The notes under the pieces were generated by a model, which was not told the DNA's origin, did not search any database, and saw nothing but the letters and a program-made list of their open reading frames with translations. From Bacillus_CJ salitolerans (lineage in GTDB: Bacteria > Bacillota > Bacilli > Bacillales > SA4), in NCBI RefSeq assembly GCF_042680805.1, contig NZ_JBHUEM010000045.1:124001-188000 (forward strand): a stretch of 64,000 nt of DNA. The letters run 5' to 3'. This document shows positions 24,599 through 32,879 of this stretch, piece after piece. Both the position numbers and the translations under genes were made by a program. Positions within the stretch are counted from its first letter, which is position 1. Every line of letters begins with the position of its first letter.

Positions 24599-25072
24599 CT
24601 ATAAGCTGTATCTTTTGATAAAGGTTCCATCTTTAAATGTCACATAATAATAGGAATACCTTTCCTGTTGATCTAAATAAGTAATTTCCCATATTGGTAC
24701 ATTTTGTTCAACTCCAATTGTTACGGATAATATGGATAAAGGATTTCGATTATTTCGAACAATCTCGATTGCCTCTTCTTTAGAAATTCCTTCTTCAGGA
24801 TCAATTGTAATAATTTCTAAATTATCTTTATTCGGAACACAAATAATTCGTTCACTATCATCAGATAATATACTATATATAATGGAATAGGAAGAAGTAC
24901 CATGATAGGTGGAAATATCCGTAACCTCCATTATGGATTCAACGCCTTTTGCTGCGCTTATCGCTTTTTTATGTTGATTTGTTAAGTAATCCTGGGCGGA
25001 TTTATATGTAAAAATACTTTGCCAAATGACAATAATGAGAATACAAAGTAATACGACAATCCATTTCTTCAT
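24599..25072 (-). CDS. ypmB: YpmB family membrane-anchored protein
   Basis: A 157-residue protein with an N-terminal membrane anchor (residues 4-22) and an extracytoplasmic part containing a PepSY-like fold (EEGISKEEAIEIVRNN and VPIWEITYLDQQERYSYYYVTFKDG). The length agrees with B. subtilis YpmB. It is between ypmA and aspB; function unknown. Confidence 0.88.
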   Translation of the reverse strand: MKKWIVVLLCILIIVIWQSIFTYKSAQDYLTNQHKKAISAAKGVESIMEVTDISTYHGTSSYSIIYSILSDDSERIICVPNKDNLEIITIDPEEGISKEEAIEIVRNNRNPLSILSVTIGVEQNVPIWEITYLDQQERYSYYYVTFKDGTFIKRYSL

Positions 25073-25084
25073 ATGAATGAACCC

Positions 25085-25255
25085 CTATGTACGATAAATT
25101 GTGAAAATCGCCTTCTCTTGATCTTCTTGATCTAAGGCAAGCCCAAACATTAAGTTACGGTCTTTAAGGTTCCTATTTAGGCTATCCACTATTTTATAAA
25201 GATCTGATGAGTTTTTTACTGTAACTGTTGAAATGACTTCAATCTTACTCTCCAT
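25085..25255 (-). CDS. ypmA: YpmA family small protein (DUF4264)
   Basis: A 56-residue protein, the length of B. subtilis YpmA. It begins MESKIEVISTVTV and contains the NRNLKDRNLMFGLALD stretch. The ATG at 25255 follows GGAGGAATTTAT; the earlier in-frame codons have no ribosome site. First gene of the ypmA-ypmB-aspB-asnS unit. Confidence 0.85.
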   Translation of the reverse strand: MESKIEVISTVTVKNSSDLYKIVDSLNRNLKDRNLMFGLALDQEDQEKAIFTIYRT

Positions 25256-25360
25256 ATAAATTCCTCCGTTTAACACAAAATTTGTAACTAATATCATTGG
25301 TCATAGATGGTCACAATAGTAGTACAGAAAGCGAGGTCACTTCACTTACTGTTAACATTA

Positions 25361-25390
25361 ATTATATCAGTTCTTTTATGAAGTAAAATA
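25361..25390 (-). promoter_or_regulatory. Extended -10 promoter upstream of ypmA
   Basis: On the minus strand, TGATATAAT (TATAAT at 25361-25366) has the TGn extension, with only a weak -35. It lies about 105 bases upstream of ypmA, giving a leader of about 95 bases. Confidence 0.5.
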
Positions 25391-25446
25391 AATTACACTA
25401 AACTTTTATTCCAGACCAAAAAAATATTCTCTTACCCACACTTAGG

Positions 25447-25475
25447 ACCTGTTGCCTTTTGCATCAGGTTTTTTT
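25447..25475 (+). terminator. Terminator-like hairpin on the plus strand with no gene in front
   Basis: ACCTGTTGC pairs with GCATCAGGT (one mismatch), followed by TTTTTTT on the plus strand. No plus-strand gene precedes it within reach. It may be a remnant or stop antisense transcription. Confidence 0.5.
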
Positions 25476-25509
25476 CTTTGTTATAGGAACAATTAAAAGC
25501 TCACTCATC

Positions 25510-25668
25510 ATCGTGAATAACTAAGTGATGTGCTTAGTAAATCCGACTCCAGCGCTAGCCCGCCAGAGGTCAAATAACCTAGTATGAAGAAAAAGTAAAG
25601 ACCTCCCTTTTCTTCATACAGAACATTCGCTCTGCCTGAGGCTAATCGGAGTGCTTGCGCCTTTTGTT
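25510..25668 (-). repeat. Dispersed structured repeat, copy C (inverted, diverged)
   Basis: Read on the minus strand it gives GTAACAAAAGGCGCAAGC, GATTAGCCTCAGGCAGAGC, GAATGTTCTGTATGAAG, a hairpin (TATGAAGAAAA with TTTTCTTCATA), TAGGTTATTTGACCTC, and then GGGCTAGCGCTGGAGTCGGATT in place of the longer tail of copies A and B. It follows the stop of the 25680-26525 gene and precedes the ypmA leader. Confidence 0.75.
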
Positions 25669-25679
25669 ACTGGGAGGTC

Positions 25680-26525
25680 TTAACCTCCCATCTCTTTTAA
25701 ACTTTCTACAGTAATGGTAATAACTTCATATCTCTCTTTGTTGGATTTTATGGTGATATTCCCAAATTGTCTCGTATAATAAATATCAATCCACGTCCCT
25801 TGTAGACGTTCAAGTACATCAGCACTTGGGTATAGATTTGTTTTATTGAATATTATTGCCACTTGTGGGTCTACGGCTTCAAGCAACTTCTGAGATGTCC
25901 CATTATTACTGGCAAATTCAGCAACTTTTAAAATATTGACATCCTTCAGCTCAGTCTTCTTAATTAATTCATCCTCTAAAGACTTGCTCGCAACCGACAT
26001 AAATAAAAAGCGATGTTTACCATATTTCATCGAGACGTTCATAGCATTTTCACTATCAATCACCTGTAGCACCTTTGTTGTAACGCCGGGAAATAGTTCA
26101 TCAATACGTCCTTCTTCCCAATAATTCAGCCTAGCTGGGTACGAAATGTTTTGATTTGTTTCTGTATGAGGGACTATGATATTTTTAACACCAAACAATT
26201 TGCAAAGAAAGTCGACATTACCAGCATAATCAGGAGCCATCTTAGTAATAATTATTTTATTTATCGTTGAAACCCCATAAAGTTTTAAAAATTTAATCAG
26301 CTCATTTTGTGAAAATTGATTACCTGTGTTTACTAGTACTGCTTCACCGTTATTATTTTGTATGAGTGTTGCTTCCCCTTCAGATAAATTAAAAAATGTA
26401 ATGGCTAACTCCTCATCTAATAACTTTAAATTAATTTTCTCAATTTTCGTAGGAATAGTAGGCTTCGGCTGCTCAAATCCAACGACAATTAAAAGAAGAC
26501 ACAAAAGCGAAATGAATTTTCTCAT
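25680..26525 (-). CDS. Degenerate metallo-beta-lactamase-like secreted protein (ComEC C-terminal type)
   Basis: A 281-residue protein with an N-terminal signal peptide (residues 4-17). The body follows the ComEC-hydrolase layout: AITFFNLSEGEATLIQ (compare FFDVGQGDA), then LVNTGNQ where family members have IDTG, then IIITKMAPDYAGN where the zinc motif THxHxDH should be. The zinc-binding His residues are lost. It lies just upstream of dinG on the same strand and is not part of the B. subtilis order as I remember it. GGAGGG precedes the ATG at 26525. Probably a non-catalytic fold; role unknown. Confidence 0.7.
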   Translation of the reverse strand: MRKFISLLCLLLIVVGFEQPKPTIPTKIEKINLKLLDEELAITFFNLSEGEATLIQNNNGEAVLVNTGNQFSQNELIKFLKLYGVSTINKIIITKMAPDYAGNVDFLCKLFGVKNIIVPHTETNQNISYPARLNYWEEGRIDELFPGVTTKVLQVIDSENAMNVSMKYGKHRFLFMSVASKSLEDELIKKTELKDVNILKVAEFASNNGTSQKLLEAVDPQVAIIFNKTNLYPSADVLERLQGTWIDIYYTRQFGNITIKSNKERYEVITITVESLKEMGG

Positions 26526-26590
26526 CAAATCCCTCCAAAAACATCTAGCTTTATAGTGTGTCAAAATCACCATCGTTATGAACATATGAA

Positions 26591-29404
26591 CTATTCTTTA
26601 GATAGCCATTCTTTTACATCATCTAATAGAGACGTTAATGAGCCTTGTTTAACTGACACTTCTGGTAACGATTGAATAAATGACTTTCCGTACCAAGTCG
26701 TAACAATTCGCTTATCAAATACTATTAGTATTCCCTTGTCTTTTTCTGTACGAATTAACCTCCCAAATCCTTGTTTAAAACGTAAAATAGCTAATGGAAG
26801 AGATAATTCATTAAAGGAATTTCCACCAGCTAGTTCAATTTTTTCTGCCCTAGCAGCAAATAGTGGTAGCTCTGGAGAAATAAAGGGTAATCGTACAATT
26901 ACTAAGCACGTCAACGAATCTCCCGGGAAGTCTATCCCTTCCCAAAAGCTGTTTGTCCCGAGGAGAATAGAACGCTCAAATTGTAAGAAGCTTTTTGTTA
27001 TTTTAGAACGACTTCCACCAGTAATCCCTTGTGCAATAATGGTAAAATCCTCCAAGTAACGCCTTTCTTTCATCATATGATAAGTACGTTTTAACATATC
27101 TTTAGATGTAAATAATACAAGCATCCTGCCGTTTGTTAAGCGGGCTATTGTGGCAAGGTGCATTGTAATGGAGCCAATATACTCCTCGCTGTCGACTGCC
27201 TTAATATTAGGAAGATCAGTTGGAATAAATATTTTTGCTTGTTCATGATAATTAAACGGAGATGGTATCACTTTACAAATCGGAAGAAAGTCCTCCAAAC
27301 CTAGCCTTTTTACCATGTAATCAAATGATTGGCGAACTGTAAGCGTTGCTGAAGTCAGGACAACACTTTTCTTTTTGGCAAAAAACAAATCCGCTAAGGA
27401 ATTATCAACATTTAAGTATTGTTGGAAAAGATAGGTTGAGTTGATTGCACCCTTTTCTTCAACCTCCATCCAAGTTGTCATATCCTCGCCTTCTGAAACG
27501 AAGAAATGTTGTAAATACTCTCTCCACTGGATAAATCTGTTATTTATGTCAAAAAGACTTACAATCGTGATATTTTCGTTAATTGATGCCTGTTTTTGGA
27601 GCTTATAAACTGACAAAATGGCATCGATGTTCGAATTAGTTTCAAACAAACTAAACCTTATCCTATTGACACATTCTAAAATTGCATGCCAACTTTTTCC
27701 TATTTCCGTAGTAGAAGAAATCCTATAGCTTACTCTTCCATAATCCGTTTGACCTCTTGGAGCTCTTTTAAGGACATACGTTTTTAGCATCCGAAAAAGC
27801 TCGTCCATCTCCTCTTTTAAGAAACTAATTTGCTTTTCGAGTAATTCTAGGTTGGGAATAAGCTCTTTATGTTTAGAAAGGAGTTTCCTTAATTTTGAAA
27901 GAATCCCCCCCTCTTCTATAGAACCCATTCTATTTAATGTAAAATGAATAGAATTATACTCCAGGTAACGACCTAAATATTCATTTACAATTTCTTCAAA
28001 GTGATGTGCCTCATCAATAATCACTTCTTCGTAAGCAGGGAGTATATTTTCTTCAAATATATCTCTGCAAAGAAGTGCATGATTCGTGATTATAATGGTA
28101 GCTTTTTTTGCCTTTTTCTTCATACGTTTATAAAAGCAACGATGCTCCCAAGCGTCATCATATAAATTATCCATTTGCCCTACGGATATTTTTTCCCATA
28201 AAAGCTGCCCACCTGATGGAAGATTGATTTCATCCATATCCCCGGTCTCTGTTTCTGTTAGCCAGACAAGAATTTTTGCTTTCGATAGGTTACTATCATA
28301 GTTATCATCTAGCTCTCTTAACGTTTCCTCAAATTTGGAGAGACAAAGATAATGGCCTTTTCCCTTGACGACAACAGCGTTAGCCTGTCTATCCAAAATC
28401 TTGTTGATCAGGCCCATTTCTTTATCATACAGTTGTTGTTGGAGTTGCAGAGTGTAAGTGCTGACGACAACTGGTTTTATTGTAACTAAAGCATGAATCG
28501 TGGCAGGGATAAGATATGCAATGGATTTCCCAAGCCCGGTACCCGCTTCGATTAAAGCATGATCATGTTTATGAAAGGCTTGTTGAATGATATCCATCAT
28601 TTCAATCTGTGACTCTCTAAATACAGAGTTCTCGAACAGTTCATTATTTTTTAGTTTCTGTATAAACATATCTCTTGTAGAAGAGTATGAAGGTTGAGTT
28701 TGAGATTGATCTTCGTTAGCTTCTAGATTCACTACATCTTTACGTAACGCGATATTTCTAATGATGTCAAAATTTTGTTCTTCATTCTCTCCGCTTCTCT
28801 CCTTCAAAAATAATATACCTTCGATAAGTTCCTCTATATCACTTGTAAAATTAACGGACAAATGTAAGAGTTTTCGTAATGTAACGGAGGGAAGGTTATG
28901 TAATTTATGTATGAGCTTTAAAAGAATTTGGGCTGTTACCTCTGCATCACTATCTGCTTGGTGCGGACGATCATGAGAGATATTAAAGCTATCAGCCAAA
29001 TGAGAAAGTCGATAGCCGGTAAGTGTAGGGTATAATATTCGGGTCATTTCCACTGTATCTAAGATCGGACCTAGAAATGGATCAAGATGTGCACCTTTAA
29101 ATTCTTCCTGTAAAAAACCTAAATCGAATAACACGTTATGAGCTACAAAATAAGATTCCTTTAACATAGTCGCTATTTTAGGAGCTACTTGTTCAAAGGT
29201 TGGTGCATTCAGAACCATTTCATCTGTAATTCCTGTAAGTTGCTCAATAAAGGCAGGGATAGGTTGTAGAGGATTAATAAATGTAGAAAACTCCTCTATA
29301 ATTTGGCCACCTTCCATAATAACTGCCCCAAATTGTATAATTTTATCTCCCTTTTTGGGGGAGTTTCCTGTCGTCTCTAAATCTACGATCACAAATCGGT
29401 TCAC
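26591..29404 (-). CDS. dinG: DinG-type 3'-5' exonuclease/helicase-like ATPase
   Basis: A 937-residue protein (B. subtilis DinG is 931) combining an epsilon-type DEDDh exonuclease domain (VIVDLETTGNSPKKGDKIIQFGAV at the N-terminus, HQADSDAEVT near residue 150) with an XPD/DinG-family helicase core (Walker A EAGTGLGKSIAYL, DEAH in VIIDEAHHFEE, QGFGRLIR near the C-terminus). The iron-sulfur cluster of Gram-negative DinG is not apparent. The GTG at 29404 follows GAGGTGG. Nucleic-acid role by homology; cellular function in Firmicutes is not settled. Confidence 0.93.
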   Translation of the reverse strand: MNRFVIVDLETTGNSPKKGDKIIQFGAVIMEGGQIIEEFSTFINPLQPIPAFIEQLTGITDEMVLNAPTFEQVAPKIATMLKESYFVAHNVLFDLGFLQEEFKGAHLDPFLGPILDTVEMTRILYPTLTGYRLSHLADSFNISHDRPHQADSDAEVTAQILLKLIHKLHNLPSVTLRKLLHLSVNFTSDIEELIEGILFLKERSGENEEQNFDIIRNIALRKDVVNLEANEDQSQTQPSYSSTRDMFIQKLKNNELFENSVFRESQIEMMDIIQQAFHKHDHALIEAGTGLGKSIAYLIPATIHALVTIKPVVVSTYTLQLQQQLYDKEMGLINKILDRQANAVVVKGKGHYLCLSKFEETLRELDDNYDSNLSKAKILVWLTETETGDMDEINLPSGGQLLWEKISVGQMDNLYDDAWEHRCFYKRMKKKAKKATIIITNHALLCRDIFEENILPAYEEVIIDEAHHFEEIVNEYLGRYLEYNSIHFTLNRMGSIEEGGILSKLRKLLSKHKELIPNLELLEKQISFLKEEMDELFRMLKTYVLKRAPRGQTDYGRVSYRISSTTEIGKSWHAILECVNRIRFSLFETNSNIDAILSVYKLQKQASINENITIVSLFDINNRFIQWREYLQHFFVSEGEDMTTWMEVEEKGAINSTYLFQQYLNVDNSLADLFFAKKKSVVLTSATLTVRQSFDYMVKRLGLEDFLPICKVIPSPFNYHEQAKIFIPTDLPNIKAVDSEEYIGSITMHLATIARLTNGRMLVLFTSKDMLKRTYHMMKERRYLEDFTIIAQGITGGSRSKITKSFLQFERSILLGTNSFWEGIDFPGDSLTCLVIVRLPFISPELPLFAARAEKIELAGGNSFNELSLPLAILRFKQGFGRLIRTEKDKGILIVFDKRIVTTWYGKSFIQSLPEVSVKQGSLTSLLDDVKEWLSKE

Positions 29405-29479
29405 GTTAATTACCACCTCAATAGGTAATTCTTCATTTATCATTCAAAATATCATATATTTGAAAAAAATACTATTTGA

Positions 29480-29518
29480 AAAAAAAATACAAAGGAAATC
29501 TCATCCGAGATTTCCTTT
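29480..29518 (-). terminator. Terminator of the panBCD operon
   Basis: AAAGGAAATCTC pairs with GAGATTTCCTTT, followed on the minus strand by GTATTTTTTTT. It separates panD from dinG. Confidence 0.92.
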
Positions 29519-29526
29519 CGTTTCGT

Positions 29527-29910
29527 TTATAACATCGTTGCTGCTGGTTCTTCAGCAATTAATTGTTTAATTTGATTCTTTTCATTCATTATCGCTACCT
29601 TAGGTCGATGTGAAGCAATTTTTTCTTCAGATACTAGTGCATAAGAAATAATAATAACAACGTCGTCCTTTTGCACCAATCTAGCTGCTGCACCATTTAA
29701 ACAGCATACCCCACTGCCACGTTCCCCAGAAATGATATAGGTTTCAAATCGCTGTCCATTATTATTGTTCACAATTTGAACCTTTTCATTCGGTACCATC
29801 CCTACGGCATCGAGTATATCTTGATCGATAGTAATACTACCAACATAATTTAAATTTGCTTCAGTTACACGAGCTTGATGAATTTTTGCGTTCATCATCG
29901 TACGAAACAT
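29527..29910 (-). CDS. panD: Aspartate 1-decarboxylase
   Basis: A 127-residue pyruvoyl enzyme that makes beta-alanine for pantothenate. The self-cleavage site Gly-Ser is in NYVGSITID (Ser25), which generates the pyruvoyl group. Other family marks are KIHQARVTEA and SGERGSGVCCLNGAAARLV. Last gene of panBCD; a terminator follows. Confidence 0.97.
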   Translation of the reverse strand: MFRTMMNAKIHQARVTEANLNYVGSITIDQDILDAVGMVPNEKVQIVNNNNGQRFETYIISGERGSGVCCLNGAAARLVQKDDVVIIISYALVSEEKIASHRPKVAIMNEKNQIKQLIAEEPAATML

Positions 29911-29941
29911 TACGATTCCCCCTTAAATAAGAACAAAAAAA

Positions 29942-30787
29942 CTAAATTTCCAAAAGTATATTATCAATAAGACGAACATTTGTAAACCTTACCGCAAGAG
30001 CTACTAAAACATGTCCTTGTAGGTTTGGTAACGGTTTCAAATTAGGAAAGGAATAAATTTCTATATAGTCAATATTTCCCTGTGAGTGATTTTGAATAAA
30101 TCTAGTCATTTTCTCAATAATTGAACGTGAATTAGTTTCACCTTCCTCTATAAGAGTCTTTGCTAATTGTAAACTCTTATAAAGTACAGTAGCTTCCTGT
30201 TTCTCTTCTGAAGTGAGGTAGACATTACGTGAACTTTTAGCAAGTCCGTCCTCTTCTCTGACCGTTTCAACAGGAATAATTTTTATAGGAAAATTAAATT
30301 CTTCCACCATTTTCATTACTACTGCAACTTGTTGAGCATCCTTTTTACCGAAGAACGCATAAGTCGGTAAGACAATATTAAATAGCTTGATGAGAACCGT
30401 TACAACCCCATCAAAGTGTCCAGGTCTTTTGCTTCCACAAAGCACATCCACCAGTCCTGATACTGAAATGTGAAAATATCTTGTATCCTTATACATTTCT
30501 GTTACTTCTGGATAAAATAATATATCTACGCCTGCATTTTTAGCTAATTGTTCATCTCGTACGATATCACGTGGATATCGATCATAATCTTCGTTTGGTC
30601 CAAATTGGAGAGGATTTACAAAAATGCTCATTACCACTAGATCAGCTTTCTGTTTAGCTTCTTGAACTAGCGATAAATGGCCTTCATGCAAAAAACCCAT
30701 GGTTGGAACAAAGCCAATTGTCATCCCATTATGTTTATATTGAGCAATTTTTTCTTGCATTTCTTTAATGGCAGTGATGATTTGCAT
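29942..30787 (-). CDS. panC: Pantothenate synthetase (pantoate-beta-alanine ligase)
   Basis: A 281-residue cytosolic enzyme that joins pantoate and beta-alanine using ATP. Family motifs seen are FVPTMGFLHEGHLSLV (residues 25-40), MSIFVNPLQFGPNEDYDRYPR, HFDGVVTVLIKLFNIV, FFGKKDAQQ, and the KSSRNVYL stretch. The start codon directly abuts the panB stop, indicating coupled translation. Confidence 0.97.
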   Translation of the reverse strand: MQIITAIKEMQEKIAQYKHNGMTIGFVPTMGFLHEGHLSLVQEAKQKADLVVMSIFVNPLQFGPNEDYDRYPRDIVRDEQLAKNAGVDILFYPEVTEMYKDTRYFHISVSGLVDVLCGSKRPGHFDGVVTVLIKLFNIVLPTYAFFGKKDAQQVAVVMKMVEEFNFPIKIIPVETVREEDGLAKSSRNVYLTSEEKQEATVLYKSLQLAKTLIEEGETNSRSIIEKMTRFIQNHSQGNIDYIEIYSFPNLKPLPNLQGHVLVALAVRFTNVRLIDNILLEI

Positions 30788-31624
30788 TTATTTTTTTCCT
30801 CCATACAAGTTAGACAGCTCTTCACTTTTCATCGTAAAGGAATGTTTTTCTGTGGGAAACTCATGTTGCTTAACCTCAGTTACAAACTCTTTTAGTCCTT
30901 CTACAATTTGTTGTTGACTGTCTGTGTACGTTTTTACAAATTTAGGAACCCTAGAAACACCGTAATTTATAACATCATGGTAGACAAGTACTTGCCCATC
31001 CGTATTTTTTCCAGCTCCAATTCCAATCGTTGGAATGGTCAACTTTGCAGATATTTGCTCGGCAACCTGCATAGGGACACACTCTAAAACAACGGCAAAT
31101 GCTCCCGCTTCCTGGCACTTTATTGCATCTTCAAGAAGCTGTTTTGCACTATTAGCATCCTTCCCTTGAACAGAGTATCCTCCTAATACAGCTACGGACT
31201 GTGGTTGTAGACCTAAATGAGCCATTATAGGAATCCCTGCTTTTGTTAGTAACGAGATTAATTCGATAACCTCTCCAGCCCCTTCTAGCTTAAGTGCGTG
31301 TGCTCCTGTCTCCTGAATCATTCGTTTAGCGTTCTTTAAAGTATCTTCTTTCGATATATGATAGGACATAAAGGGCATATCTGTTACGATAAAGGTGTCA
31401 GGTGCACCTCTTTTAACTGCTTTTGTATGATGAATCATATCTTCTACTGTAACTGGCAAGGTATTTTCATAACCTAATACGACCATACCTAATGAATCCC
31501 CTACTAAAATCAAATCTACCCCTGCTTGTTCAGCTAATTTTGCAGACGGATAGTCATAGGCCGTAAGCATCGCAATTTTGTTTAAGTCACGCTTCATTCC
31601 AAGAAAGTCCTTTGTTTGTCTCAT
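30788..31624 (-). CDS. panB: 3-methyl-2-oxobutanoate hydroxymethyltransferase
   Basis: A 278-residue enzyme that makes ketopantoate from 2-oxoisovalerate and methylenetetrahydrofolate. Visible motifs are MLTAYDYPSAKLAEQAGVDLILVGDSLGMV, LGYENTLPVT, the HLGLQPQS stretch and the TIGIGAGKNTDGQVLVYHD block. First gene of panBCD; GGAGGAG precedes the ATG by about five bases. Its leader (31640-31850) contains a promoter and terminator and appears regulated. Confidence 0.97.
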   Translation of the reverse strand: MRQTKDFLGMKRDLNKIAMLTAYDYPSAKLAEQAGVDLILVGDSLGMVVLGYENTLPVTVEDMIHHTKAVKRGAPDTFIVTDMPFMSYHISKEDTLKNAKRMIQETGAHALKLEGAGEVIELISLLTKAGIPIMAHLGLQPQSVAVLGGYSVQGKDANSAKQLLEDAIKCQEAGAFAVVLECVPMQVAEQISAKLTIPTIGIGAGKNTDGQVLVYHDVINYGVSRVPKFVKTYTDSQQQIVEGLKEFVTEVKQHEFPTEKHSFTMKSEELSNLYGGKK

Positions 31625-31639
31625 ATTTCTCCTCCTTTT

Positions 31640-31850
31640 TTTTCTAAAAGAGGAAAGAATAAACCGAGAAAAACAGAAAAATCCTTCTCACGAGAAAGAA
31701 GGATAGAGTAAACTAAGTCTTCGGTTTCATTCATCCCTCTGTCCCAGTCCTTCTTTAGGATCAAGGCAGAATTAACTATTTACATCTTACTCTTACACAC
31801 AAATGATTAATGGTGTAGTTCTTAGTAGATACTACCCACATTCATTATAA
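31640..31850 (-). promoter_or_regulatory. panB leader: extended -10 promoter and structured, probably attenuating 5' UTR
   Basis: On the minus strand, TGTTATAAT (TATAAT at 31844-31849) is an extended -10 box. Transcription would start near 31837. The first hairpin is formed by 31812-31837 (GGGTAGT with ACTACACC, leaving one A unpaired). A downstream segment AAAGAAGGA (31748-31756) can pair with TCCTTCTTT in the left arm of the terminator at 31681-31704, which would disrupt it. The arrangement suggests control of panBCD by termination. The bulged-A hairpin recalls the published pan RNA motif, but I cannot verify that. Confidence 0.55.
31673..31704 (-). terminator. Intrinsic terminator inside the panB leader
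   Basis: ATCCTTCT pairs with AGAAGGAT, loop TTCTCGTG, followed by TTTTTCTGTTTTT on the minus strand. It is about 50 bases upstream of the panB start and about 180 bases past the birA stop. It could end birA transcripts and/or act as an attenuator. Confidence 0.8.
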
Positions 31851-31880
31851 CAATGATTGTCAAAATATGCTACGAAACGT

Positions 31881-32879
31881 TTATGATTGTTCTTCAGCAC
31901 TTTTTATTTCAATATCGGCAGAATGAATATAATGAATCAAGCCTTCCTTATCTTCAAGCATTAATATCCCTTCATCTGTAATTCCCTTTGCATATCCTGA
32001 TATTTTCCCTTTAAGTGTACTAGCCGTTATTTCCTTACCTATACTTATTGCATAAGCTTCCCACATTAATTTTATACCTAAAAAACCCGTACGGAGGTAT
32101 TCCTCATATCTCTTTTCGAGCTTTGATAAAATTGCTTGAATAAGTTCAGCTCGATTGATTATTTTCTTTGCTTCAAGACTTAGTGAGGTTGCCTTATGTT
32201 TTAAGTCATCTGGAAAGTCCTCATTGGATTGATTCACATTTATACCAATTCCAATTATTACAGAATTAATACGGTCTGCCTCTGCCTGTAACTCTGTTAG
32301 TATTCCTACTGTTTTTTTCCCGCGCACAAGTATATCATTTGGCCATTTTATTTCCGGTTCAATTGAGGTAACTTCTTGTATAGCTTGTGCCACACTAACT
32401 GCAGCAAGTAATGTCAGCTGAGGAGCTTGTTGCGGAGGAATAGTTGGACGAAGAATGATACTCATCCATATCCCTGTATACTTTGGAGAGTGCCAAGCTC
32501 GATCTAGTCTACCTTTTCCAGCTAATTGCTCTTCTGCAACAACAATGGTTCCTTCTGGTGTGCCTTCATACGCTAATTTATGAGCAATTTTCTGGGTTGA
32601 AGTAACAGTTTCTTCATAGTGGATCGTTCTGCCTAAGTAATTTGTTGTTAATCCTAGTTGTATTTCATTTGAGGTAATTTTTTCTGGCTTCATAATAATA
32701 CGATAGCCTTTTCTTCTGATCGCTTCCAGCTCATAGCCTTCTTGTCTGAGGTCCTCAATATGCTTCCATATCGCTGTTCTTGAGCAGCCTAGAACTTCAC
32801 TTAGCTTTTGCCCAGAAACAAACTCTCCTTCTGCTTGAGTAAATAATTGCAATAGTTTTTCCCTTAGAGCAGATTGCAC
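31881..32879 (-). CDS. birA: Biotin-protein ligase and biotin operon repressor
   Basis: A 332-residue group II biotin ligase. The N-terminal winged helix (FVSGQKLSEVLGCSRTAIWKHIEDLRQEGYELEAIRRKGYRI) gives DNA binding. The catalytic region has GKGRLDRAWHSP (GRGRxxRxW type), KWPNDILVRGKKTVGILTE and IGIGINVNQ. The second GTG (32879) is taken as start because AAAGGAG lies upstream and abuts the first GTG. It overlaps the 3' end of cca by 16 bases. Confidence 0.95.
   Translation of the reverse strand: MQSALREKLLQLFTQAEGEFVSGQKLSEVLGCSRTAIWKHIEDLRQEGYELEAIRRKGYRIIMKPEKITSNEIQLGLTTNYLGRTIHYEETVTSTQKIAHKLAYEGTPEGTIVVAEEQLAGKGRLDRAWHSPKYTGIWMSIILRPTIPPQQAPQLTLLAAVSVAQAIQEVTSIEPEIKWPNDILVRGKKTVGILTELQAEADRINSVIIGIGINVNQSNEDFPDDLKHKATSLSLEAKKIINRAELIQAILSKLEKRYEEYLRTGFLGIKLMWEAYAISIGKEITASTLKGKISGYAKGITDEGILMLEDKEGLIHYIHSADIEIKSAEEQS

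Noticed and set aside
31844..31863. TTGACA next to the panB TATAAT as a -35/-10 pair
   Set aside because: The spacing is only 8 bases. I interpret the box as an extended -10 promoter instead.
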